This document shows positions 50,934 to 61,921 of a stretch of 64,000 bases of DNA, piece after piece (within the stretch, counting starts at the first letter, position 1; each line of letters starts with the position of its first letter). The notes beneath the pieces are model-generated. The model was not told where the DNA came from. It made no database searches and was given only the letters and a program-made list of their open reading frames with translations. A program made the position numbers and the translations under genes. Origin of the DNA: Ichthyophis bannanicus (lineage: Eukaryota; Chordata; Amphibia; Gymnophiona; Ichthyophiidae); NCBI GenBank assembly GCA_033557465.1, contig JAWIIG010000037.1:1054001-1118000 (forward strand), given 5' to 3'.

Positions 50934-52354
50934 TGCCTTCTCGTCTGCGGTGCTTAGTGTGTGGCGCTCACAGAGGCGTGGTATTGGAGGCCGGAATTTG
51001 CAGGGGCTGCGCTGCGATCTCAATCTCAATGGAACAGGAGATTCAAGGTAAACCAGGCAAGGGACCTCAACTTCCACCACCAATGGACGAAGGAGAGGCT
51101 CTGCTAAACCTTCCGTCAGGATCCCCCTTGGATAGCCAGGCGGCTCCCGCAGGACCCGGGGGTGTCTCTTTGGATCTTTTCCCCTGACTTTGTACTAGTG
51201 ATGCATCAAGCTTATTGTATGCGGTAGCAGAGGACGGTGCCGGACCAGTTGCCGTTTGGGTCTGGAGTGCAGCAGTCAGCTTCAGAAAGGCCTGGTAGCA
51301 CACTAGGAAGGCCTCTCAAGAGGACCCGACCTCTGGAGGAACAACCTTTGGATTCAGAGTGGCCCGAGATGGAAGTAGTAGAGTACAAGCCTGAATCAAG
51401 CATGGAAGAACTGGAAGAAGGGGAGATTCCGGAGCCTGAAGATCAGGTTAGAATCATAAGAGTTTTTCGGAAGGAGGAGCTTACAGCTCTCATTACGGAG
51501 TCTCTGCAAGCACTCAATCTTGCTCCTAGCCAGCCGGCGGAAGAGAGGAGCTGGAGGACCCTCCCATTCAGGCAGTGCGACAAACTCAGGCGGTTTTTCC
51601 TGTTCACTGAGTGGTCGACCAGATGATCCAAGATGAATTGGACTTACCAGAGTTTGGGCTGCGAGGGGTTAGAGCTATGAATAGGCTCTACCCCTTAGCA
51701 GACAAGGAAAAGGAGAGGTTCCGCTCACCACGTGTAGATGCTGCGGTATCGGCGGTCAAGAAAGAGGACTATTCCGGTGGAAGGCAGTGCGGCCTTAAAG
51801 GATGCCCCCAGACAAAAAGGTGGACGGCTTGTTGAAGCAAGCCTTTGAGGTTAATGCCCTTGCTTTGCAAGCTTCCATCTGCGGAGCTTGGGTAGCGAGA
51901 GCTTGTCTCAGGTGGTCACAACGCTTGTAGCAGCCGCCTCAACTGTCGCAGGAGCACGTAATGGATGTGAACTTGACTAGAATCAGGTTCGGCATATTTG
52001 GCTGATGTCCACAATGATTTGATTAGGGCATTGGCGAATAGTATGGCTTCCCCGGTAGCCACGTGCCATTCTCTGTGGTTAAGAAATTGGGCGGCAGATG
52101 GGTCTTCCAAGTCGCGTCTTAGCAAACTTCCTTTTAAGGGGAAGTGGTTGTTTGGTGAAGATATGGACAAGTTGGTTAAGGATTTGGGAGAGTCCAAAGG
52201 CGGAAGGCTGCCGGAGGACAAGCCTAAGCAAAGGAGGACCCTGCCGTCTTCGCAGGGTCAGTTCAGGGACTTTAGGCATTTTCGAACCTCCCAATTGGGA
52301 AGTTTTCAAAGAGGAAGATTCTTCCCCAGAGTGCAAAGATTTCGGGGGTTTTGA
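50934..52354 (+). pseudogene. DIRS-B Gag (frameshifted)
   Basis: N-terminus: SRLRCLVCGAHRGVVLEAGI then CRGCAA, a four-Cys zinc-type motif. Then acidic/Pro-rich linker, EEGEIPEPEDQ (51420), EELTALITESLQALNLAP (51475), PRVDAAVSAVKK (51740), and SLWLRNWAADGSSKSRLSKL / LPEDKPKQRR (52070-52240), ending in a basic RGRFFPRVQRFRGF tail. At least three frame changes (near 51190, 51620 and 51900). Confidence 0.8.
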
Positions 52355-52429
52355 GGTGCAGGTAGAGGTTTTGCGGCTTCCTTCTCTGCAGCAAGCCGAA
52401 AACCACAATGAAATGAGGTGGGCCCAGGC

Positions 52430-54310
52430 AGGAATTCAGTCCATAGGGGGCGGCTACGGGTGTTTTTTCCTGTCTGGGTCCAAATAACCTCCGATCAATG
52501 GGTGTTGGAGGTAATACGCGAAGGCTACGCTCTAGAATTTGCCCGGCCGGTACTAGACTCGTTTGTCCTTTCCCATTGCAGAGGGCAGCAGAGAACGATA
52601 GCGGTTCGGCAGACGCTAGATCGTCTTACAGTTAGGAGCGGTTGTGCCGATTCCACAGCAGCTCTACAGCGTCGGTCGTTACTCTATTTATTTCATAGTA
52701 CCAAAAAGGGACAGGGCTCTCCGTTCTATCCTGGACCTCAAGGGAGTAAATCGCTGTCTGCGGGTGTCTCATTTTCAAATGAAAACCTTGCGATCGGTAA
52801 TAGTGGCGGTCCAGCACGGAGAGTACTTGACTTCCCTAGACCTTACTGAGGCGTATTTCCACATTCCTATCAGAGCAGCTCACCAGCAGTTTCTAAGGTT
52901 TGCTCTTCCATGGGGGCATTTTCAGTTTCAGGCATTGCCTTTTGGGTTAGCGACGGCTCTGCGTACCTTCACCAAGGTGATGGTGGTGGTGGCGGCAGCA
53001 CTGCAAAAAGAAGGAATTTTGGTTCACCCGTACCTCGATGACTGGTTGATTCGGGCAAAATCCGAGGCAGAGAGCATCCAAGTTACAAACAGGGTAGTAA
53101 AGTTCCTTCAGAGCCTCGGCTGGGTAATCAATGCGGCCAAAAGCAAGTTGGTTCCATCTCAGGTCCTGGAATACTTGGGAGTGCAGTTCGATACCCAGTG
53201 GGGAGCGGTTTTTCTACTGGATCGATGGGCTCTGGCTCTTCAGCGGTTAGTGTGCAAGTTTATTTCGACTCCAGCTCTGTCAGCTTGGTTCTATCGCATT
53301 CTGGGGACGATGGCGGCAACCCTGGAAGTAGTACCATGGGCCAGAGCTCACATGCATCCATTGCAGAGGTCGCTGCCCCGACGTTGGTCACATCAGAACG
53401 ATTCTTTAAACAAGCGTCTGCCCTGTCCATTGCGGGTCAGGCAGTCTCTTCAGTGGTGGCTTTGCCCAGGCAGTCTGGCGGCGGGCATGCCATTGGAGCA
53501 GCCGCAGTGGCTTCCAGTGTTGACAGATGCGAGTCTCGCAGGTTGGGGAGCGCACTGCGGGGAACTGTTCGCAAAAGGAACTTGGAACGACCAGGAGGTT
53601 CAGTGGTCAATAAACAGTCTGGAACTGTGTGCGACATTTCTGGCTCTCTAAGCGTTCGAGGCCGCGCTGATTGGGAGAGCAATGCGAGTCCTGTCGGACA
53701 ACTCCGCGATGGTGGCTTACCTCAAATCGTCAGGGCGGAACAGGAAGCACGGCCATGGAGGAAGAAGCAGGAGCTCTGTTCACCTGGGTGAAGCCTTGGT
53801 TACAGGCACTCTCAGTGGCACACATTGCGGGAATGGACAATGAGACGGCAGATTTTCTCAACAGAGTCCGGGTGGATGCCGGAGCGTGGGAGCTTCATCC
53901 AGAGATATTTGCGCAGATAGTCCGCAGATGGGGGTCCTCCGATAATGGATCTCATAGCGACTTTTTGGTCGGCCAAGGTGAGTCGGTTTTACAGTCGAAG
54001 GCGAGAAAGGATGTCGGAAGGCATAGACGCCCTGATGCAGCGTTGGCCTTCACCAGGCCTGCTCTATGTCTTTCCTCTGTGGGTGCTCATAGGACGAGTA
54101 GTGCAGCGCATCGAGGCTCATTGGGGGAGAGTAGTGTTAGTGGCGCCAGATTGGCCAAGGCAGCTGTGGTACACCAACTTGATCCGGCTTCTCGACAGGG
54201 AGCCCTGGCGACTGCCCATGACTACGAGTCTTCTAATACAGGGTCCGCTTCGAATGCCTCAGGTGGATCGGCTCTCGCTTATGGCTTGGCCATTGAAAGG
54301 GCGAGGTTAA
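52430..54310 (+). pseudogene. DIRS-B reverse transcriptase / RNase H
   Basis: RT: VWVQITSDQWVLEVIREGYA (52475), YSIYFIVPKRDRALRSILDL (52680), LTSLDLTEAYFHIP (Asp), ALPFGLATA, HPYLDDWLIRA (YLDD at ~53035). RNase H: VLTDASLAGWGAHCG (53515), SINSLELCATFLAL, VLSDNSAMVAYL (53690, other frame), and the downstream part IDLIATFWSAKVSRF to LMAWPLKG (53945-54310). Frameshifts near 52650, 53650 and 53940. Confidence 0.85.
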
Positions 54311-54980
54311 GAAGAAAAGGTTATTCTGGTGCGGTGATTGCGACGTTACTTCTGGCCAGAAAGAGGTCCACTTCCTTGGCATATGTGCGAGTATGGCATA
54401 TTTTTGAGGATTGGTGCTCACAACGACAGGTCCAGGCATCCATGGTATCTGTGCCTATGGTGTTAAGTTTCTTGCAGGACTTGGTTGCCAGCTCTTTAAA
54501 GGTCCAGCTTGCAGCGCTGTCTTGCTATAGAGGTAAAGTCCAGGGAGTGGCCCTGGGCTCTGTCGACATGGTGCATTTTCTAAAAGCGCTATCTAGGCTA
54601 CGGCCTTCCCGCGGAGTGACAGTGCCTCCGTGGGATCTCAATTTGGTTTTAGGGATGTTATCTAGGGAGCCTTTTGAACCCTTGCAGGCGGCTTCTCTCA
54701 AGGATTTAACCTTAAAGACAGTGTTCAGCATTGCGAGTTTCGAAGCTGCATTGTCCTGTCGAGCGCCATTTTTGTCCTTTTCTAGGGAAAAGATGGTGTT
54801 GAGACCGGTACCGTCTTTTTTGCCAAAGGTAGTTTCTTCTCCTTTTCACTTGAATCAGTCAGTTTTGTTACCAATGTTAGGAGCGTTGGAAGAGTATTCC
54901 TCTAACTGTAGTCTACATCACTTGGACATAAAAAGGGTTCTGCATCAATATTTGAAAGTTTCAGACACCTTTCGTAAGTC
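54220..54980 (+). pseudogene. DIRS-B tyrosine recombinase, truncated before the active site
   Basis: The 449-codon frame that starts at 53671, inside RNase H, encodes the core-binding part (KRSTSLAYVRVWHIFEDWCS) and the start of the catalytic part (VTVPPWDLNLVLGMLSREPF; VFSIASFEAALSC in place of the Arg block; LHHLDIKRVLHQYL), then FRKS at the PLE edge. The HxxR and Tyr boxes are absent. Confidence 0.85.
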
Positions 54981-55034
54981 TACAGTACAAAACGTGATAA
55001 GGTGGAAAAACACTATTTGAAATCTCGGACCTAG

Positions 55035-55078
55035 CAACCCGACACAGGCCGTGTTTCGGAGACCTTCATCAGGGGTTG
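55035..55078 (-). ncRNA. Type I hammerhead ribozyme in the PLE terminal region
   Basis: Reading the minus strand: stem I 5' arm CAACCC; core CUGAUGA; stem II region AGGUCUCC (GG/CC with a small loop and one extra A); core GAAA; stem III CAC-GGCCU-GUG; cleavage site UC; stem I 3' arm GGGUUG. All invariant core bases are present and both arms of stems I and III pair perfectly. Hammerhead motifs are known in PLE terminal repeats. Predicted self-cleavage lies between 55041 and 55040. Confidence 0.85.
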
Positions 55079-55084
55079 TCTGAA

Positions 55085-57183
55085 TAGGTACTATAAACAT
55101 AAAGACAAACAATATTAAAAAACAATTTAAAAGTGAAAGAACAAATAGGCATGGACATACATTTAGCTCTAAACATACAAAAATAAAAATAATAATAATA
55201 ATAATAATAATAGTAGTAATAATAATATAATCAAATAATAATAAATATCTCATAATAAATAATTATGAATTAAATTAATAATAATAATAAATATAGTAAT
55301 AATAATAAAACTCTAATGCTCAAAATGCGATACCCAATTGTAATTAAACCATAAAAGAATAAATAAATAAATAATATAATAAAATGAAACTAGTAGACCA
55401 CAAATAATATCCATAGAGACACAATCAAATACAATCCTTATAGGAGGTGACAAGCATATAATTGTGATATTGCTACCTTCTTTGTAGAAACGATGATATG
55501 CAAACCTCACATGGAGGCACACAAACTTATTTGTAGAGGCGATGGCATAAACACTTGCAAGGTGGTAAAAAACTAAAATGAAGAAGACACAAGGTAAAGC
55601 ATATGTATACCATTGGAGATAGTTTAATCAGAGCCTAAATCCAAAAAGAAGCTTGAAGACTGGAATATAATTAAAACGCAGTAGGCATGGATGGGGGAGG
55701 AGGGCACAGCCAAGAAAGACACAGGTATTGATTACTCTTCTACTATAGCTAAAAAAAATATATAATATAATAAAATAATATAGTCTATTTTTTAAAAAAA
55801 CTTTTTGTCAAAAATAACAGTAAAAAACAAAAATATACTATAGAAATTGCAGAAAAAAGGTGGGGCGGGGCCCAAGTTTCATCGGAGGGCCAAAACCATT
55901 CACATAAATCTAAATAGTGTACGGGAAGAAAAACCTAACATCAATTTGCTAGGGGATTCTTAAAAAACATGGGGAAGCAGAGAGATCTGTACAAATAAAG
56001 AGGTACTAAACTGTTGTATCTTCCTAAGATATCTCAAAGGCTCATAGCGATGTTGAACGGATATTATATGGAACGCTGCTCTATAACTCATTGCCCATAT
56101 CCAATCGGTGATTCTCAGAAATATAAGAATATTTATACACCGCTAACTTCAAACTTCTATCCCTTGCCGATTTTAACCCGATGTTATGTAAAATCACCAC
56201 TTTGAGCTCATATTAAATCGGGAGTCCTTAGAATTGTGGATATTCTTTCTTACCGTTTTGGATCGCTGACAGGAAACAATCTCACGGACGTTGATAACTG
56301 AGAGTCGTCATTCAGACTGTCAGCTCATTTAACTATCCAAAAAAACGCCGGCACATGCGCGGGCCTATTGTTCGTCCCGAGAGCGGGAAACAGAGGGGGC
56401 ATGGCTAAACCCGAGGCAATTGTACAGAACCAATCATCAAACCTGACTTCATACTAGCCTTCAAACTGCAACACTCAAGTAAAAAAGAAAAATGCGTGAC
56501 CTTGCACTCTCTCTGTAACTTGCCAACACAAGAACAACCCGAGGCATCAAGTCATCAGTAACCGCATCTGTAAAGGTGCTTATTATAGCAATTGGGACCC
56601 TCTTTATTATTATTTTGTTCTCCTTTTTCGTGTCACTCAAAAAGCTTACCATCTCATCAAACCAAATGGGACAGTTAAAATTGTATCATAATTTCTATAG
56701 AAATTAATATGGTTATGTAGTATATTGAATGTATGATAATAGACCATATAAAACTTGTAGATAAAAATAATAAATAGAAACCAAAAAAAATTTGATAAAA
56801 AAAAAGATAAAAAAACGATAGTTACAATTCAAGAATTTAATAAAAGCACCATCAAAAATTAAAAAATAAATATTTAAAAAATAAATAAAAATAATAAATA
56901 AGTAAAATATGTATTAAAAATATATACATATAAAAATATAAATAAGAAAATTAAAATATATAAAAAATCATAAAAATTAAATAAAAATGATGGATAATAA
57001 CTTTATAAATAATATCCATAAAAATAAATATAAATATAAAAATAAAAATACTATGGAAATAATAATAAACTGGGGATGGTAACCCACTTCAGGGACATTT
57101 AGGTAAGATAAAAATTACAGTATCCATTCATTAGTATATCTGTTGGTTGTCTTATGGCTATGGAGAGGATGAAAATATTCTGA
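55085..57183. other. PLE 3' non-coding region with AATA-rich low-complexity tracts
   Basis: (AAT)n/(AATA)n tracts at 55180-55380 and 56860-57070. A CpG-rich, less AT-biased segment at 56270-56430 may belong to the PLE 5' UTR/promoter copy that PLE terminal repeats usually contain. No frame of note. Confidence 0.55.
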
Positions 57184-59136
57184 TTATAAAAAGACAGAGA
57201 AATCTTGATCTAAATTAAGACCATGTGGAGCAAGAGTATTCAACTGAAAAATATATCTCTGTTCGAGCTGGAGAATGGTCTTGTTCACGTCTCCCCCTCG
57301 CCAATTGGTTTTGACTTGTTTTATCACGAAAAACTTTAGATCGGTAACTTTATGTTGTAATGTCTGCCAATGGGAGACTAGGGGTTTTTCTTCTACATTC
57401 CTCTTGATGCAACTTTTGTGCTCCATGATCCTAGTCTTGATCTTACGGGTAGTCTTGCCTACATAAAGCAATCTGCAGGGACATTGTATCACATAGATAA
57501 CGTTCTGTGTTTCGCAATTCGCGAAATCTTTAATCGGAAACTTTTTGCGTGTGATTGGATGGAGGAAAAAATTCCTAACAGGAAGAACATTCAAACAGAC
57601 AGCGCAACTGCCGCACTGAAATTGGCCTCTGTATTGCGTTAGAAGTCTCTTCTCTGTAAGCGCTGAGGGCACCAAAAGATTGCGTAGATTCATATTCCGT
57701 TTGTGTGCAACGATGAGATTCTGATCTTGAAAGGCCGGCAAAGACTGAAGAATGTGCCATTCTTTTTTAAGGATGGTGGTTATCTTAGCAGAAAATTGAG
57801 AGTATAGTAGAGGGTAAACTAACCCTATGTTGGGTTTCTTATCTTTAGGTTTCAAGAGTAGGTCACGCGACGTGTTCTTAGCTCTTTTGTATGCGGAGTC
57901 AACATATTTGATGGGATATCCTCTCTCCAAAAAAATTTTCTTCATATTGACCGCCTCTTTTTCAAAATCCTGCAAATCTGAGCATACTCTTCTAGCCCTG
58001 AGAAATTGACTCACCGGAAGATTATTTTTCAGAGATAAATTATTGAAACTATTATAGTGCAAAAAATGATTCTTGTCTGTTGGTTTTTTATACAGAGTTG
58101 TTGAAAAACCAATATTTTCTTTGCGGATCAAGAGGTCTAAGTATGGAATTTTATAAAAATCGTAAGTCAACTGAAATCTTAGGTTATTGTCTAACTGATT
58201 AATCCATGCGTTGAACTGCCTTAAAAGGTCCTCGGTACCTTTCCAAAGTATTAAAACATCATCTATGTATCTTATCCATAAAACCACATTATCCTGAAAT
58301 GGATGTTCTTTTAAAAAACTTTCTTCAAAATTGTACACGTATAAATTGGCCACATCAGGGGCCATAGCTGACCCCATGGCTACCCCTTTGATCTGCTTAT
58401 AAAATAGATCTCTAAAGCAGAAGAAATTTTCAAAAAGTGCAATGTGTGCTAAAGAGAGAAGAAAGGTAGTAGGAATGCGTTGTTCTGTTCGTTTCAAAAA
58501 ATAGTACGTGATTATTTCTAAAGCCTCTTTCTGTGGTATATTCGTATACAGTGACTCGACATCTAGAGTCACTAAGATAATATCGGTGGTACAAATCTCG
58601 AAAGTAGATAAAATCTCAATCACATGTGCTGAGTCGCGTACATACGACCACATTTGTTTAATGAATGGACGTAAAAATATGTCTAGGAATTTGGAAAGGG
58701 GTTCGAGGATGGAGCCAATAGATGATACAATAGGTCGCCCGGGTGGTTTTTCAAGGCATTTGTGGATCTTAGGCAAGATATAAATAGTGGGAGTCACGGG
58801 TGAAACAACTGTCAGAAAATCCCTTTCTTTCTTTGTGATGTAGCCTATTTCGAACCCAGAGAGAACAATGTTGTCTATTGTTTTTTTGATATCACTAGTC
58901 GGGTCCTTATCTAATCTCTGATAAAAAGTCTTGTCATTCAACTGTCTATTAACTTCGTTTATATAATCATTTTTATCTAAAACCACAATGGCTCCACCCT
59001 TGTCCGCAGGTTTTATAATAATCTGGTTGTTCTTCTGAAGAGATAAGATGGCCAATCTCTCTCCTTGGGAAATATTTTGATAGGAAGATGGAACCTCTTT
59101 GGTAATTTCTAAGACTTGTTTGAGAACTATTTTCAA
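57184..59136 (-). CDS. PLE reverse transcriptase with GIY-YIG endonuclease
   Basis: 650 open codons. RT: IKPADKGGAIVVLDK (42-55), LPKIHK (121-126), GRPIVSSIGS (133-142), LDVESLYTNI (Asp ~192), GVAMGSAMAPDVANLYV (251-267), WIRYIDDVLILW (YIDD 290-293). A CxxC pair (Cys511, Cys514; Cys508 adjacent) precedes the nuclease. GIY-YIG: VIYVIQ (546-551), LYVGKTTRKIKTRIMEH (557-573), Glu ~625. PLE RTs are related to telomerase; the nuclease opens the target. The extra Cys motif fits the Neptune-type branch. The start Met is not natural: a frameshift at ~59140 separates the N-terminal ~150 residues. Confidence 0.92.
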   Translation of the reverse strand: MKIVLKQVLEITKEVPSSYQNISQGERLAILSLQKNNQIIIKPADKGGAIVVLDKNDYINEVNRQLNDKTFYQRLDKDPTSDIKKTIDNIVLSGFEIGYITKKERDFLTVVSPVTPTIYILPKIHKCLEKPPGRPIVSSIGSILEPLSKFLDIFLRPFIKQMWSYVRDSAHVIEILSTFEICTTDIILVTLDVESLYTNIPQKEALEIITYYFLKRTEQRIPTTFLLSLAHIALFENFFCFRDLFYKQIKGVAMGSAMAPDVANLYVYNFEESFLKEHPFQDNVVLWIRYIDDVLILWKGTEDLLRQFNAWINQLDNNLRFQLTYDFYKIPYLDLLIRKENIGFSTTLYKKPTDKNHFLHYNSFNNLSLKNNLPVSQFLRARRVCSDLQDFEKEAVNMKKIFLERGYPIKYVDSAYKRAKNTSRDLLLKPKDKKPNIGLVYPLLYSQFSAKITTILKKEWHILQSLPAFQDQNLIVAHKRNMNLRNLLVPSALTEKRLLTQYRGQFQCGSCAVCLNVLPVRNFFLHPITRKKFPIKDFANCETQNVIYVIQCPCRLLYVGKTTRKIKTRIMEHKSCIKRNVEEKPLVSHWQTLQHKVTDLKFFVIKQVKTNWRGGDVNKTILQLEQRYIFQLNTLAPHGLNLDQDFSVFL

Positions 59137-59976
59137 ATGTTTCTAAAATAGGATCAGTTCTTGGAGGTGGCATCCAAGATGATTTTTTGCTAATGACCGA
59201 GATGTCACCCGGTCCTTGTGGGCATTCTGAAAAGAACTGTTTGATTTTTAGTTTCCTAAAGAATTTATATAGGTCTACTTGTATTTCAAAAGTGTCGGCT
59301 TTATTTTTAGGAACGAATGTTAATCCTCTGCTAAGAATAGATTCTTCATCTTTAGTGAGATTGTAATGGGAGATATTAACAACATTACTCATCACACTAG
59401 ACTCTTCCTGGTTAGTCAATATCTCCTTTCCTCTGATTGGTCCGGGTTCCAAGGACCCCTCCCTCTCCCTCTGCCTCAGCCTCGGCCCCTGTGAAATTGG
59501 CCTTGGCCTCTGCGATATGAAACTTGGCCGTACTGCTCCCCATAATCTTGTTCTATGTCTCTGTCTGTTTTCTTTTTGCTTTGGCGTGTGCATGAATTCT
59601 CCTGACCTCCTCCCTTCCATAAAGCATCCATATTGAAAAAAGGTTCTTTAGGGGTTTCTGAACAATGTTCCTCTCTAACTTTGTTTACTCTTTGGGACCT
59701 ACTAGACTCTTTTGTGGAAAAGAGTGAAGCAGAGGTGTCGAACTCTCCCGACGCACTCCTACTGCGTTTCTTCCTTTGTTCTAAGGGACCGTCGTTATTA
59801 CCTTCCTCTATTATACTGTCTTTCCGATCAAAAATGGTGGTCCTCCTCTTGAACCAAAGTCTGTCATTGTCTATTTTTTTGCTCCAATGGTACACATAGC
59901 CCACCCTATAATCCTCTTCGTCTCTTCTCAGTCTGGGGGCTTGGAGGGCACTGGGGCAGTAGCAGAGAAACCTCAA
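59110..59976 (-). pseudogene. PLE protein N-terminal region (two other frames)
   Basis: Frame ending 58973 holds VVNISHYNLTKDEESILSRG (59370), FRKLKIKQFF and PPPRTDPILETF, the conserved PLE N-terminal block, then leaves frame near 59140. The 59476-59974 frame, with YRVGYVYHWSKKIDNDRLWF and a basic RKKRSRS stretch, joins it near 59520-59600. Two single-site frameshifts in an otherwise well-kept coding region suggest moderate age. Confidence 0.78.
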
Positions 59977-61048
59977 CTACACCATGCTCCCCCTCGAAAG
60001 GAGGATCCTCACTGAAGAAACTGGGTCTGCTGGGGGTTGGTTGCCCAGGAGAGGTGAAATCCTTGGAAGTCCTGACAATGGCCCCGAATGGGCCTGCCTC
60101 TGCCTGCCTTGGGCTTGTCTTCTGGCAGGCGAGGCACCTTGGATTCGCCCAGGAACTTCACCAACATCTCCAAACCCTCCCCAAAGAACAACTTGCCTGC
60201 AAAGGGGAGCTTGCTAAGCCTTGTCTTAGAGACTATGTCCGCCGACCAATTGCACAGCCACAAGAGGCACCTAGCGGCCACCACCATGGCCATGCTTTTA
60301 GCAGACACCTGCAATGCTGACATCTCAAAGGCCTGTTTTAGGAAGACCTCCAGGCGCCGGTCCTGCAGATCCTTGAGGGCCAAGCCATCTTTGACCGGAA
60401 TGATGGTTTTACACGTGACTGCCGTCACTAAGGCTTCCAACTTGGGAAGGCGCAGCTTCTCTTTTTCTTCTGGAGAGAGAGGCTAGAGACAAGTCATGCT
60501 GTCCTCCACCCGCAGTCCCGAATCAGAAGTGTTCCACTCCTCATCAATCATAGCTCTGAGCACCCTGTGCACCAGGAAGGCCCCATGAGGGTTTAGGGAT
60601 CCCCTCCATCAGGAGGTCCTCATTAGATTCCGAGTCTGGCTGGCTTGGTTCCATGATCCGCAGAACAGCGAGTGACTCAGATATCAACAGTAGGAGCTCA
60701 TCCCAGTTGAATATCCTAACTGCTGATGGATCATTGGATCCCGGGATCTATTCCTCCTGCAGGTTCTCCTGGAGCTGCTTGAGGAGATCTGCAGGCCCTT
60801 CAATGGCTTTAACAAATCAATGAAGGCAACCGAGCCCAAATCTTGCTCCATCTTCCCACAGTCCATTCTGAGGTGTTTACTCGACACTAAACCTCTCCCT
60901 TGCCCCATCAGGGCTCGTGGGGGGGGGGGGAGAAGGGAAGACGATTCCCACTGCACCCTGCTTCATCACAAAGTCTGGGGAGAAGGGCGCAGCACTCGCC
61001 ATCCCTGTTCTTCTTGACCTGCTGGGGATCTGTCCCATGCCAAAATCC

Positions 61049-61377
61049 GTGAGAACAAAAGAATAGATTTCTATTTATTATAACAATTTGTAAGTTTTAT
61101 TTTATTATTTATTTCATAATGTATCTTTTTGACAGCATTTTTAACTTTGATTATATTTTTAATTTTGATTATGATATCTATAATTTTGTTTTTAATTTAT
61201 GATTATGCTCTTTCGAGGTTTGCTCCCTCACCTGATACCCCCCTGAGGAAGGCCAATGGCCGAAACGCATAGGGGACAATAAAAGGGGTTTGCATAACCT
61301 GAAAAATATCTGCCAATTTTGGTATCTGTTCTTTTGTTCTCACGTATTTTATAGATACTCTTGTTGCTTCTTTTTGG
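61049..61377 (+). mobile_element. 329-bp PLE-derived non-autonomous insertion
   Basis: Starts GTGAGAACAAAAGAA; its inverse complement TTCTTTTGTTCTCAC lies at 61328-61342, leaving a 35-bp extension before the right target duplication. No ORF. It carries a hammerhead-like core (61238-61275) with the layout of PLE terminal repeats. The asymmetric inverted repeat is a PLE-type feature. Confidence 0.75.
61238..61275 (+). ncRNA. Minimal hammerhead-like motif
   Basis: Stem I arms CCCC(C) and GGGG; core CUGAGGA; extra A; stem II GGCC-AAU-GGCC; core GAAA; CGCA loop; cleavage site UA before GGGG. Stem III would be a single A-U pair with a tetraloop, so activity may need a dimer or protein; short stem III is a known trait of PLE hammerheads. 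Confidence 0.62.
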
Positions 61378-61822
61378 CCATGCCAAAATCCTGCAGTGCT
61401 GCATGCCCCTGAGGTCCTAAAACCATCCCAGAGGGTCACAGGGAAGAATCCAAGATGGTGGAGGTTCCCGCTGAAACTGCTGGGCAGCCATCATCAACCA
61501 AGCACGCCACTATGCTCAAAATGCTTTCTTCCTCCAATTTGGGGCTGTCCCTGGCTTCCCCAAAACCGTAGTTACTCACCTGTAACAGGTGTTCTCCAGA
61601 GACAGCAGGAATCAGTCCTCACATATGGGCGACATCGGCACCAACAGAGCCCACGTGGAGCATTTCCCTGCTTTCAAAGATAGCCTTTGGGAATGCTACA
61701 ACACATGCGTGGTCCCCTTCCTGCCCAACGGTGCCATCTTATTCAGTAGGAAGACCTAGCTTAGGCAATGGTGAAAAGGTAAAGAAGGTAAGGAGGCAAC
61801 TCCCAGGGAAGAAGGGATGTTG

Positions 61823-61921
61823 TGAGGACTGATTCCTGCTGTCCCTGGAGAACACCTGTTACAGGTGAGTAACTACACTTTCTCCAGGAACAAGCAGGAA
61901 GTCAGTCCTCACATATGGGAC
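61823..61921. repeat. DIRS4 internal complementary region
   Basis: Inverse complement of the left edge (TGTCCCTGGAGAACACCTGT side) followed by the inverse complement of the absent right edge. Confidence 0.85.

Larger units (their letters stand above)
50037..54980 (+). mobile_element. DIRS family B element, plus strand, cut by a PLE
   Basis: Order: terminal region (50037-50250) with an internal inverted repeat, leader with a 21-A run, gag, RT/RNase H, recombinase. The coding sequence ends mid-recombinase at about 54980, where PLE sequence starts. Related to but distinct from the DIRS1-3 families; Gag has a different Cys motif. Confidence 0.87.
54981..59976 (-). mobile_element. Penelope-like element (PLE) with GIY-YIG endonuclease
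   Basis: Minus strand. Coding region 59976-57184 in three overlapping frames, then 2.2 kb of A/T-rich non-coding sequence with a CpG-rich patch (56340-56420), then a terminal region holding a hammerhead ribozyme (55035-55078). The 5' terminal repeat is not seen near 59980, so the 5' end is incomplete. It lies between a DIRS-B (plus) and another DIRS gag (minus), with no shared target duplication visible. Confidence 0.87.
61035..61391. repeat. 14-bp target duplication around the PLE-derived insertion
   Basis: CCATGCCAAAATCC is present at 61035-61048 and again at 61378-61391, perfectly identical. Confidence 0.93.
59990..61566 (-). mobile_element. DIRS Gag remnant
   Basis: Minus strand 60440-60009: TIIPVKDGLALKDLQDRRLE, CLLWLCNWSADIVSKTRLSK, LFFGEGLEMLVKFLGESK, LPEDKPKAGRGR, parallel to the DIRS-B Gag at 52070-52240. 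Upstream (60480-61566) is a scattered Gag linker. Interrupted by the PLE-derived insertion 61049-61377 and ended at 61566 by DIRS4. Confidence 0.72.

Noticed and set aside
55180..55380. CRISPR-like or satellite array
   Set aside because: Only AAT/AATA low-complexity sequence; no spaced repeats.
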